Notes under the pieces: generated by a model
What the model was told of the DNA's origin: nothing
The model's input: only the letters and a program-made list of their open reading frames with translations
The model's database searches: none
Shown here: positions 1 to 9,588 of the stretch, piece by piece
Layout: each line of letters begins with the position of its first letter
How positions within the stretch are numbered: the stretch's first letter is position 1
Made by a program: the position numbers and the translations under genes
DNA from: Stromatinia cepivora
Taxonomy: Eukaryota; Ascomycota; Leotiomycetes; Helotiales; Sclerotiniaceae
Length of the DNA: 64,000 nucleotides
Assembly: GCA_014898415.1 (NCBI GenBank)
Contig: RCTD01000005.1
Coordinates: forward strand, 1,116,001 to 1,180,000
Reading direction: 5' to 3'

Positions 1-747
1 TGCCTAGGTGGGCATGATGATGATGATGCACAGCAGTAATTCATTTCATGCCCGGGGGTTCAAATATTACAATTGATGAGAAGAGAACCTTATTATATTC
101 TTGAATCCACTCATACACATCAAATCACCATATCACCATATCACAAATACCACACCGCGTATCTATTCAGAGGTTAGCATATGTTGGTTAATTCAGGTAC
201 GTGGAACTTCCAGCTGTATTACTTGCGCATATACGATTAACGATTTTTTCCTTTTTGGTTGCATTTTCCGGTACCGCTTCCTCCTCTCATCGAAATGTTT
301 TAGTTGGTAGACCTACCCCTAGTATGTATCACACGCATAAATAATTTAAAAATCGAAAAATCTTGATGAACTCTCCTGCCAATCGTGCTTCTCTCCCACA
401 TTTTCGGAATTTCCACCCGGCATGTTTCTAGCCAGGAAAGTTTTTGAGACTAAATCCAAATTAAGCTTAGTTGATTTCCACGGCCTCATACCTCACGTGG
501 CTTTCAAAACATCAAAAATGCCGGACAACTTTGCTTCAGCCTTATGTTTGAGGCTTTAGAGTTTTGGTTCACAAGGCCGAAACCATTGAAATGGTCCGTG
601 CTTAGAACACTTACTAAATTTGATGACAACAAAATCCCCAAAGCTTCATTATCATTATTGAAGATATACTTACACAGCTACCAAATTTCCCTACCAAGGA
701 GGAAGGATTTACCACTCCTTCTAAGGTACTTCTACACACTCATAATT
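1..747. other. Intergenic sequence at window start
   Basis: No convincing gene. A short ATG triplet run lies near base 16-28. The open frame from base 544 runs into the TMEM115-like gene, but its first 68 codons show no family resemblance and probably represent the 5' leader. Confidence 0.5.
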
Positions 748-1918
748 ATGCCACCAAGATTAAACATTCCTCCGGTGACGAGGATACTACTTATCGCATT
801 AGTATCTGAATCCATTTTGAGTGCAGCAATTCGATATAGACAATGGAACAAGGAAACCGCAGCAGATCTCCATATAGTAGTACCATATCTATCGCTCGTA
901 CCTCAATTATCCTTCGTATACCCTTGGACCTTCCTGACAACTACGTTGGTGGAGAATAATGTGTTTACGTTGAGTATAGCTGGATTGACTTTATTCTATG
1001 GAGGAAGATATTTGGAACGAGCATGGACATCCAAGGAATTCGCGAAGTTTATTATAGTCGCATCTCTTCTTCCTAACCTACTTACATTCGGGACCTTGGT
1101 TCTTTTCTTTGCTGTCACTGGTGATATGAGCTGGACGTGAGTTATTCAAATTCTGCCTTTTCTTCTCAAAAGCTTGTCTATTCGTCCAATTACTAACACC
1201 TACCAAAAGTCTCAGCTCAATCAATGGAACCATCCCTCTCCAAATCTCGTTCCTAATCGCCTTCTCTCAACTCATACCTACACATACTGTCACCCTCTTC
1301 AAAGGAATTCTCTCCCTTCGCGTTCCCCGATTCCCTCTCCTCCACTTCTCTACTATCCTCACCCTCTCCCTCCTCCAACTCCTAAGCATCTCTTCTGTCT
1401 TCCTCGTCTCCTGGGCCTTCCTCATCTCTTGGACCTACCTCCGCTTTTATAAATCCGCCTTCCCAGATCTCGATTCCCATCAAACGCCTACCCTCCGCGG
1501 CGATGCAAGCGAGACCTTTGCATTCGCGGAATTTTTCCCCGGTCCTCTCAAACCCCTCCTTGCTTCCTTCTCAGACGCCGTCTTCAACACTTTAGTAGCA
1601 ATTAAAATATGCACACCATTCTCCGCAGCAGATGTCTCAGCTAGTAGAGGAGAATCCTCATTCATACAACAAAGAAGTACACCAGGAGGAGCGAGAGCAG
1701 AGGCAGAAAGAAGAAGAGCTTTGGCGCTTAAAGCGCTAGATCAGAGATTACATGCCGCGACAACTAAGAATGCTTCACCGCCTGCGCCTACAGGTCCATC
1801 GGTAGCGACACAACCGCAACCGGGAACTCAAACAGCAATGACAAGTCAACCGAGTGGAATGTTAGGGGAGACGAATTATGTGCCAGAGGGACATGAGGGT
1901 GATAATGCGGGTTCGTGA
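748..1918 (+). CDS. TMEM115/DUF1751-family Golgi membrane protein
   Basis: Two exons, 748..1136 and 1216..1918, joined over a 79-bp GTGAGT..CAG intron, give 363 residues. The ATG at 748 is chosen because the family-like sequence starts there (MPPRLNIPPVTR). The N-terminal half has rhomboid-like hydrophobic segments (about residues 10-28, 55-72 and 100-125), a GGRYLE motif and a conserved WTSINGTIPLQ stretch that spans the splice junction, which supports the join. More membrane segments follow (about 135-195). The last 80 or so residues are polar, rich in Ser, Thr, Gln and Pro, and probably cytosolic and disordered. TMEM115 relatives are multipass Golgi proteins implicated in retrograde traffic; the rhomboid catalytic Ser/His pair is not evident. 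The role here is inferred from family only. Confidence 0.85.
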
Positions 1919-3660
1919 TGATATCCGGGGAGGGTGGGGCATGGAATGAAGTTATGGGTGATAATGATATGAAACTTTTCGATACCTTTAATTCACCGGA
2001 TGGGAATTGGATGGTTGGTCAAGGATACTTGGACTCATCGGATTGGCGTGGCGTTGGTGAGATGATTCAATGGCCTAGATACTTCTTCCTCGTTTTCTTG
2101 TCGTGCCACTGCATTATAGTGTATTGGACTTGACTGTATTGTACGTCTTTTCTTGTTCTTGAACCGAGCATTCGAAATATATTTATGATACCCCTTATAT
2201 TACATATCACCTTCTGTCCAATTACTTTTTCTGTCCATGTCAGAAGTGAAGTACCGGAGTGGAGATTTTAGTACGTTGAAACTTGAAGAGAAGGCAAGGA
2301 GAGAAAGGTACAGTTCCTAGTTCCTAGTATCTAGTATCCACATATCGCAATACTCCGAATTGTATCGAACTTTTATTTATATGCAAGCGCAATCAATGGA
2401 CAACAGTCAATAGCCATCTAATAGAAAATCTGGGGACTCGGGGTGTGGTTCTCTCAAATATTAGATGGGTGCATTTACTTGACTTTACTTGATTTGCTTT
2501 GATTTAATTTTATTTAATTTTATTTGGATGATAGAGGAGGAAGGTAAGTTCTAAGTTTTTAGTTTATATTCTTCTATTTCACCCTCGTCAGTTTACTTTT
2601 TCCTCTCCTTCTTTTCTCTTTTTCTGTTTCATCTCTTTTCTTATCTTGAGTTTTTAACTCTTTACTGAAACTGGGAGTTGGGAGATATTAGTTATTAGTT
2701 TGTATAGATGGATGGATAATTTAGAAGTGAAGTAATAAATAAAGATAAGTTCATCGGATACAGGAGGAATACTACCAACCATACATGCCACTACCAAGAT
2801 CAGTCAGTCCCTTTGGTATTTTTCTAAGATTGGGGTTGTTTTCTTTTTATTGATTGATTGTTCTTATAATTTTATATTCTTATATGTATTTATTATCTTG
2901 ACTGTATATAAGGGGGAAGGGGGGGGGTATTTTATATTATTGGATGGATGGATGAATATTATATATCTATTCATTATTATCATTAAAGGATAGTGATTAA
3001 TTATTGAGGTTTAGTGATTGAATCTTACTTGGTGATTAATAATATAATATAGATATAATTCACTCTATAAACGGAAGAAAGTTCTGGGCTTAGGTGATGA
3101 GGGGATTATGTCGATATTGGATGGGTAGATGAGTAGATAGGATAGGAAGGTAAGGAGTTAAAAGAGAGAGAGGTGGGTGAGGAGATTGAGAAGAGGATAA
3201 AAAGAGAAAAAAGAGAGAGAGAGAGTAACTAATGGTCGAAAGGTGGGAAGCAATCGATGAGTAGATAAATAAATGAAGCGCAGGGCTTAAAAAAAAGAGG
3301 AAAGGATTGATAAAGTACAAATATGATACTCATAAAGAAAGATGGAAGATGAAAATAAATAAATTAGTAGTTATCTATTATATAAATTTAAGGTTTAAAA
3401 TATATCTCGTTTAAACATGGGATTCGGGAAAGAGGTGAAGGAATTATGAGTTTGATTTTGAAGGAAAGATTGTGAGTTTGATTTCGGAGGAGGCTGGTGA
3501 GGGGCGTGGAGGAGGGTAGAGGATAGGGAGAGGAGGAGGGGAATGGAGGAGGGAGATGAGAGTGTAAGTGGTGTTTGGATATAGTGAGGATTGGAATTTT
3601 GGAATTTTGAAATTGAGGTATGGGAGAAGTGGGAGATGGGGAGAAAGTTGCGAGAAAGAT

Positions 3661-3736
3661 AGGGAAAGGGAAAGGGAAAGGGAAAGGGAAAGGGAAAGGG
3701 AAAGGGAAAGGGAAAGGGAAAGGGAAAGGGAAAGGG
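3661..3736. repeat. (GGGAAA)n microsatellite
   Basis: About 12.7 uninterrupted copies of a 6-bp purine unit, all purine on the + strand. Such homopurine mirror repeats can form triplex DNA in principle. Confidence 0.97.
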
Positions 3737-4254
3737 AGGGACATATAGAAGGAGGAGAGATATTAAAAAAGGGAAAGGATATGAATGCATGTATTTATAT
3801 AACGCGGGACGAGAGGCGAAATCCACGCACTCTAAAGGGGATTCGAAAGGACAGAGTCAGATATAAAGTCAATAGACGAGCCCACAAAATTTGCCGGAGA
3901 TGCACCGAATTTCGCCTGGCCAACAAGCCTACGATCGAGATTCCGGCATTTGGTTGGTTTATTAGGCGCATGGGCGGCTTATTGGCTCATTGTTCTAATT
4001 TGAAGAAGCAGCGGAAAGATGAGATGAAAGGTTGATAGGAGGAGATATGGAAATGAAGGTATAGAGATGAGGCTAGAGAGAAAAATCCCCGAGTGCGCAT
4101 CGAGGTGGTAAAAGTGCAGAACACACTGTTTTTTCTAAGAAATAATTACCTACGCAACCGGGAGCGCACAAGTTCTGATGGGAGAGCAGATGTGGTCTGT
4201 ATTTTGTTCATTGATTGATTATTTGATACATTGTGGCCTTAGCCTGTGGTTGAA

Positions 4255-4283
4255 AGCCATCGATAGCCATCGATAGCCATCGA
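4255..4283. repeat. Short 10-bp tandem repeat (agccatcgat)
   Basis: Two full copies and a partial third copy of a 10-bp unit. Each unit holds ATCGAT, so the array is locally palindromic. Confidence 0.85.
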
Positions 4284-4581
4284 CATCCATCCATTCTGGT
4301 GCGTATTAAGCCTTAGTATCGTAATGGCATGAGCGGGATCGGAAATGAGCAAATGAGTACCTTGAACAACAAAAATGCAGAAGCAAAAATTCAGACCAGA
4401 GCTAGCTATGTTCCGTAAAAAACTTGCATGTTCTCCTGCGCATCGATGCCGTGAAATTCGTCATAAGCTAGAGATCAAGATTATTCTGTGCTGCGCACTG
4501 ATAAGGTGGAATCAGGCAGAATCATATCCATCTGTGCCGGGTCAAACTGAATCGAGATCAGACTCATCATCTCGCTTCCAC

Positions 4582-6126
4582 TTAGGCTCCGTTTTGATCT
4601 TCGGTATGCTCGAAATCTCCCACATTGTCATCAGTATCATTCTTGTTGAGGTCGAACTCTCCGGTAACATCATCAGTACCAACTTCAGCGGGAGAATCGG
4701 AATCAGCTACGACAGAACCATTTTCCAAAGCATTATCGTAGCGAAATTCCCCTTTTACTTGACGCACAGCAATGTCCCAAATCCTACTAGCTGTAAGCCT
4801 TGAGAGTCCCGCATGTTCAGGAGCATCATCGATGAGAACTTCCAACAACCCATTCAGACTCGGTAACATATCCTCATTTTTACTGAAATACTTTAGCAGC
4901 GAAGATAGTTCTGGATAGCGCTCAAAGCAGATTTCAAAGAAATCTAAGTCCATGCTGACAAACATATAGACATCCTCTGTTTCATTCAATTTCCCGCCCC
5001 AAAAATCACCTTCGAGCTTGCAGGTCCGGAGAGGTAGGTTCTGTAGTGTAGTGAAGACATTGCCCCATCTAGAAATGTCTCCCTCCAGTGACATGCTCTC
5101 TAAGTACAAATGCTGAAGCGTTGATGCGTGATCCTCAAAAAATTTAGAGAAAAATTCATGAGTACCTGAGATGTGACAGAGCTCGAGAGATTGCAATTTC
5201 GGCAATTTTACCAACGATCCAACTATGGAATCCCAAGATATTGCGGGCACAGTATCTTCTTCGAGCAGACACTCTGGATCCATGGCGACTCGGAGTGCCT
5301 CAAGATTCACGGCGGGACTTAAAAATTTCTGTATGCCTAAAGCGACAAGAGAAACTTTGTCCAAGAAGTCAAGAGAAAACGATATGTCCATGCGCTTGAG
5401 GTGCGGAGCTATTTGAGGAATATGATTGTGGCCATGGCTCAAGACCGAGGAGAAAAAGCATGGGGGAATGACTGTGGCAGTGAGGGTGTTTAATTCTATG
5501 CCTGCTAGGCCAACGGCAGTAATAATGGTTTGTAAAGCTCGACACTTAGCGTCCTCTTTATCAAATGCAGTAGCGTATATTTCGAAATAAATGTCTCCGG
5601 TCGAAAAGCGTTCATGAAAAGCTGGATGAGAATCAGGTCCATCACTATTCACATTAATATATTTGAGATTTTGAAAGTTTTGTAGGGCTTGGGCAAGGGC
5701 AAAGAAGTCATAATAATTAGCCTTCATGAATGACGCGCTCTCAATGATACGGCGGTATGCCTTCCACTCTTCTTCAAAAGTCTCTTGACTTGTAACATCA
5801 TCTTCTTTTACCATTCTAATTACTCTGGACCTAAATTCTGATACTTCGACATCGCGTAGCATGCGCGGCTCGTAATACAAGCTTCTGACGTGCTTCGAAA
5901 GACCTGGTTGTTTTGATACATTCAACAGGTTTTGAAAGCTCTTCTCTGTAAACATGACATGCAGATCGCGAAAAAGACATTTTGACGCAACATCTGCGCA
6001 TATTTTGCTTGTCAATCGAAAACAAATCAGGTCTTCTCGAGGAAGATACTCGCAGATCATGGCAAGGAGTTCCGTAGCTAACGTCTCCGTGATGGACTTG
6101 CCGGTATAAAGTGTTGATTCCGTCAT
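4582..6126 (-). CDS. F-box protein with LRR-like C-terminal region
   Basis: Uninterrupted frame of 514 residues from the ATG at 6126. An F-box lies at about residues 12-55 (ETLATELLAMICEYLPREDL followed by RLTSKICADVA and a FRDLHV end), the usual place in fungal F-box proteins. Such proteins bind Skp1 and act as substrate receptors of SCF ubiquitin ligases. The remainder has spaced leucine motifs (LKRMDISFSLDFL, LQSLELCHISGT, LQHLYLESMSLEG) like degenerate leucine-rich repeats. It ends in an acidic Asp/Asn/Glu-rich tail. The frame stays open upstream to 6462, but that stretch is hydrophobic and Thr-rich without likeness to the family, so I treat it as leader. The substrate cannot be read from the sequence. 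Confidence 0.85.
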   Translation of the reverse strand: MTESTLYTGKSITETLATELLAMICEYLPREDLICFRLTSKICADVASKCLFRDLHVMFTEKSFQNLLNVSKQPGLSKHVRSLYYEPRMLRDVEVSEFRSRVIRMVKEDDVTSQETFEEEWKAYRRIIESASFMKANYYDFFALAQALQNFQNLKYINVNSDGPDSHPAFHERFSTGDIYFEIYATAFDKEDAKCRALQTIITAVGLAGIELNTLTATVIPPCFFSSVLSHGHNHIPQIAPHLKRMDISFSLDFLDKVSLVALGIQKFLSPAVNLEALRVAMDPECLLEEDTVPAISWDSIVGSLVKLPKLQSLELCHISGTHEFFSKFFEDHASTLQHLYLESMSLEGDISRWGNVFTTLQNLPLRTCKLEGDFWGGKLNETEDVYMFVSMDLDFFEICFERYPELSSLLKYFSKNEDMLPSLNGLLEVLIDDAPEHAGLSRLTASRIWDIAVRQVKGEFRYDNALENGSVVADSDSPAEVGTDDVTGEFDLNKNDTDDNVGDFEHTEDQNGA

Positions 6127-6369
6127 GGCGAGAGAGTGTTTGATTCGGATAGAGAAGCTCAATTGGATGGATGTGAATACGACAGGGAGTAGAGCAGTGG
6201 AACAGGTCAGATAGCAGAACTGAGCCGCCTGTGTAAAGGTTTGGAAGATTGCCGAATTCGAGAAATCGTACAAGCTTAAAGATTCTTCAAGAACAGAGAA
6301 GAACTCTTGGATTGAAGTCGCCGTGTGTATGTATGTAATGTTGTAAAGGTGAAGAAGTGTAAATGTTTG

Positions 6370-6840
6370 TGTGGTATGATGATATCGAAAACGCTGTTTA
6401 ACTGTGTAGAATCTGAAGCGGTAAGTTACAATTGAATCGTTGAAACCCACAACACTTTTCAATGGTATACAAGATTACCTACCACCCTATCAAAGAGAGA
6501 GAAGGATAGAGGAATCTTTTGATCTGTGCCTGTAAAGATATGAGGAGTATTTAAATTCGGAAAGTCGATGCTATACTCTTCGATAATATATACCAGTTTA
6601 CCACCTCATCAAAGAGAAAAGAAATAGAGAGATCTTTTGATTTGTATATGGAAAGATGGAAGGGGTATAAGGTTTGGAAAGTCTATGATATCGCAAACAC
6701 CTTCTGACAGTGCAGAATCCATGGCCGAGGAAGTTACAATTGAGGATTCCATTGAAACTCCAATTAAAACACTTTCTGCCGGTGTGAGGTTACAAGCTGA
6801 AAACTTCATCAAGAAAGAGAAACATAGAAAGAAAGAAGAT
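6370..6840. repeat. Diverged tandem duplication upstream of the F-box gene
   Basis: Two kinds of similarity repeat. The stretch with atatcgaaaacgc, aagttacaattga and cacttttc at about 6378-6463 is echoed at about 6688-6780. The stretch tcaaagagagagaagg..gatcttttgatctg (6488-6525) is echoed at 6608-6643. Differences are scattered, so the duplication is old. It begins inside the F-box gene leader. Confidence 0.6.
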
Positions 6841-7147
6841 AATGTCTTTTGAATATGTGTACCTAGTACCTAGTATGTAAGGGTGGAAGAGGTCTAAGTG
6901 TTTGTTTATTACAGGGTGGGCGTGATCATCACAAGTGAATTTCGCACAAGTCACGTGTAATGTCAACATCAAACAAAATCACCAGCTACCATACCGCCAG
7001 CTTATAAATGCACGCATCTTATTCCGTCGTTTATCCCACATTTATGGAATTGAACCGCTCTGATTATCGCGCAAAATCGACCTACCATTCCAAATGATTT
7101 GTCAGATTGAACGCTTCACTGTCCAATTCATGCCAACAGCCATGGAG

Positions 7148-7159
7148 TATATATAAAAA
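7148..7159 (+). promoter_or_regulatory. Candidate TATA box of the GST gene
   Basis: TATATATAAAAA sits about 130 bp before the start codon at 7289, a plausible distance for a fungal promoter with a leader. The downstream leader is CA-rich and ends in CACAAAATGG. Confidence 0.5.
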
Positions 7160-7288
7160 GGTACGCCGCCTTGAGCAAGTACGTGTTCATTCAGACTCTC
7201 AAAAAGCATTCAAACATCATCAGCATCAGCAAAATCCAATTCTAGTACCTCAATACAACAATCTCTTCAAACAATCACCACTCACAAA

Positions 7289-8052
7289 ATGGTACTCAAA
7301 CTCTATGGTATGCCTCAAGCAACTTGCACTCAGCGAGTACTCACTACACTCGCTGAGAAAGACATCGACTACGAGCTCATCCTTGTCAACGTCTTTCAGG
7401 GAGAGCAGAAGCAGCCTTCGTATCTTGAGAAACAGCCTTTCGGAAAGGTCCCCGTGCTCGACGATGATGGTTTCTTGATTTATGAGAGCAGAGCCATATG
7501 CAAATATCTTGCTCGAAAGTACGCTGATAAGGGTACGAAGCTTATTCCCGCCGACGGGGACTTAAAGGCCTATGGGCTATTCGAACAAGTGGGTTTTTCT
7601 AGTGGATCTGCTCAATGACCTTCAACAAAGCGAACTAACACCTTACTAGGCTTGCTCAATTGAACAGGCTTACTTCGATGCTGATACCTATGGTGTCTGG
7701 TTTGAACACGTCATCAAGCAGTAAGCTTGTCATAATCCGATTTCATGCTGGGAACACGAATACTGACAAAGGCAGAATGAAAGGATTGGGCGCACCCAGC
7801 CCGGAGGCTGTTCAAAAACATCTCCAAACACTCGGAAATAATCTCTCTGTCTACGACCAAATACTCTCGAAGCAAAAGTATCTCGCGGGAGATGAAGTCA
7901 CTTTGGCTGATTTGTACCATTTGCCACATGGTACACAGGCATTGAAATGGGGATTCCAAGACCTACTTGGAGAGTATCCTCATGTGAACAAGTGGTGGGA
8001 AGGACTTCAAGCTAGAGAAAGCTGGAAAGGAGTACTTGCAGCCGCTGCTTAG
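7289..8052 (+). CDS. Glutathione S-transferase, phi-like
   Basis: Three exons, 7289..7588, 7650..7720 and 7776..8052, give 215 residues, the usual GST length. Introns are 61 and 55 bp, and both junctions keep frame across conserved sequence. The N-terminal thioredoxin-fold half shows MVLKLYGMPQATCTQRV and the glutathione-binding KVPVLDDDGFLIYESRAI segment (cis-Pro plus the ES pair, about residues 53-67). The all-helical C-terminal domain contains the N-capping motif LAGDEVTLADLYHLP. Phi-like fungal GSTs conjugate glutathione to electrophiles or reduce peroxides in the cytosol. The likely catalytic region is the Thr/Cys/Thr stretch at residues 11-13; which residue acts is not certain. It lies head-to-head with the F-box gene and has a TATA-like promoter. 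Confidence 0.9.
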
Positions 8053-9097
8053 CTTTATCATGTGCTTCTGCTGTGGTACATAATTGTCAAAAACCAACCA
8101 ACCATTTTAATACATTGAGGTTGCATACATTCAAGTCCTACGAAAAACTAGCACTGCCACTGTTGAAATTCTTATTACCCTCTTTCTCGTTGCTCTTCAT
8201 TGTTTCGCGTGTTGAAATGCTTCCAGTACCTGCTAATTATCCGAATCACTACTCCCTTGAATATTCTGACGATACATTTACTAGCTTGGTTGTTTGCAAG
8301 AGTTAGGCTCTGAAATGACCGAAGCCGCTGTTGCTGCCGTTAGTCTTGGTGCTTCGGTTATAAGTTTCATTAGGCTTGGTAGGTCGAACTGCATACTTGT
8401 CTCTTTGCTGTCGGGAGGCACGGGGCATCTTGCGCAGATATCTTGGACTTTCCAACTAAGACAAACCATATTTACTTATGATAGGAATCGCATAACACAT
8501 CTCCACACTGGCAGGAATATATTGTTAGTCGACAAACGTGGTATAATTGCAAATGTCACATCAAGACTCATTATATGGGAACTGCCTCGCATCAACCTAC
8601 CTGCGAGGGAAAGATCTTCATTGCCATGTAGTATTGATGATCGAAGATTTCTCGTCTGAAGCTGCCAAAAAGAGGCTATTTATGTCAAGCCCAATCACAA
8701 AAGTCAAGGGCTTATCATCCCACGATCTCGAAGTAATAGATCTCCTGATTACCCACCTCTATTCATACATCAACGACTTCCCCCACAGCCGATAACCTGC
8801 CATTCCGCAGCGTTTAGTAGCGCAATAAAGATCTCTCGTCTAATATCCTCCGAACAAATTACACGGTGTATTTCACCATTCTTTTCCACAATATGTCACC
8901 TGCAATTTTTGTTGAAAGCTCTTTATTCAATTTTTATTCGAAAATTCATGATATCTCATTCGATACATTTAAGTCAATAGTTTCAATTTCACCAGTTTTA
9001 TACGTCCATATCAAATATTCGGCAAATTTCCTCCTGCTAATCAACAGATTTTCCATCCCACAACTTCAATATGATTTCAAATCAAGCAACTTCTGCC
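8053..9097. other. Intergenic spacer with one weak small ORF
   Basis: An ATG frame at 8315..8659 (114 codons) starts with an alanine-rich stretch, EAAVAAVSLGASVISFIRLG, somewhat like the first helix of fungal NLR/STAND N-terminal domains. It then loses any resemblance. It may be a gene fragment or chance. The rest is AT-rich without signals. Confidence 0.35.
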
Positions 9098-9216
9098 ACA
9101 TACGGCCATAGACTGAAGAGAATTGGGCATCCCGTCCGCTCTGCCATACACAAGCTTCAGATCGGTGGATTAGTAGTTGGGTGGGTGACCACCAGCGAAT
9201 CCCCACTGTTGTATGT
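9098..9216 (+). rRNA. 5S ribosomal RNA
   Basis: A 119-bp segment matches the ascomycete 5S rRNA throughout. The ends ACATAC and GTATGT pair as helix I. The conserved blocks GGGCATCCCGTCCGCTC and TTAGTAGTTGGGTGGGTGAC are present, as is CCAGCGAATCCCCACTGTTG. Within helix II/III, CTGAAG on the 5' arm pairs with CTTCAG, a covarying pair. It stands alone between protein genes, as is normal for filamentous ascomycetes, in which 5S copies are dispersed. RNA polymerase III transcribes such genes from internal control elements. Confidence 0.97.
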
Positions 9217-9234
9217 ATTTCTTTTTGTCTTTTT
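9217..9234 (+). terminator. RNA polymerase III terminator of the 5S gene
   Basis: Two T5 runs (9222-9226 and 9230-9234) start within 6 bases of the mature 5S 3' end, the standard pol III termination signal. Confidence 0.8.
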
Positions 9235-9588
9235 GGCATTCTTTCGGCGGAAGATAAGTTTTGGAGGGCGACGAGAATCCATCATGATTCCACCATTTTT
9301 TGTGAGAGTTTTGAATTTTGTTTCCACATTCATCTTGTGCAATGAGAGATTCTGGAGAAAGAAAGATGTTATACTGAAATTCGCGTAGAAGTTTTATGGA
9401 TTGATATTGTGTTGTATTGCTTTCGTTTTGTATTTTATTCGAATTTAGCAGTCTGATCATGTGTTTCACAGGGGTAGCGAGTTACGGGCGTGATACATAT
9501 CAGGAATATATTCAAATTCAGCAAAAAGCTCCATTCCATACAATCTAGACCCAAAAGCTATTTAACAAAATTTCCATGACTTTCCACT
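9235..9588. other. Short spacer after the 5S gene
   Basis: 3' flank of the 955-residue gene. No gene or repeat seen. Confidence 0.6.

Larger units (their letters stand above)
1919..4581. other. Long AT-rich intergenic spacer
   Basis: Convergent 3' flanks of the TMEM115-like and F-box genes. It holds purine-rich microsatellites (3661-3736) and short repeats. The open frames on both strands across 3090-4035 are products of the low-complexity purine tract. No gene supported. Confidence 0.6.
6127..7288. other. Divergent promoter region between F-box and GST genes
   Basis: It holds a decayed tandem duplication (6370-6840) and the GST promoter. A 68-codon ATG frame on the + strand (6649..6852) lies in the second duplicate; the matching first-copy stretch is interrupted by stops, so I do not call it a gene. 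Confidence 0.5.

Noticed and set aside
3388..4035. Frames rich in FPFPFP (minus) or EREREREK (plus)
   Set aside because: Direct translations of the (GGGAAA)n tract; no likeness to proteins.
6127..6462. 112-codon N-terminal extension of the F-box protein
   Set aside because: In frame but not like F-box family N-termini; more likely leader.
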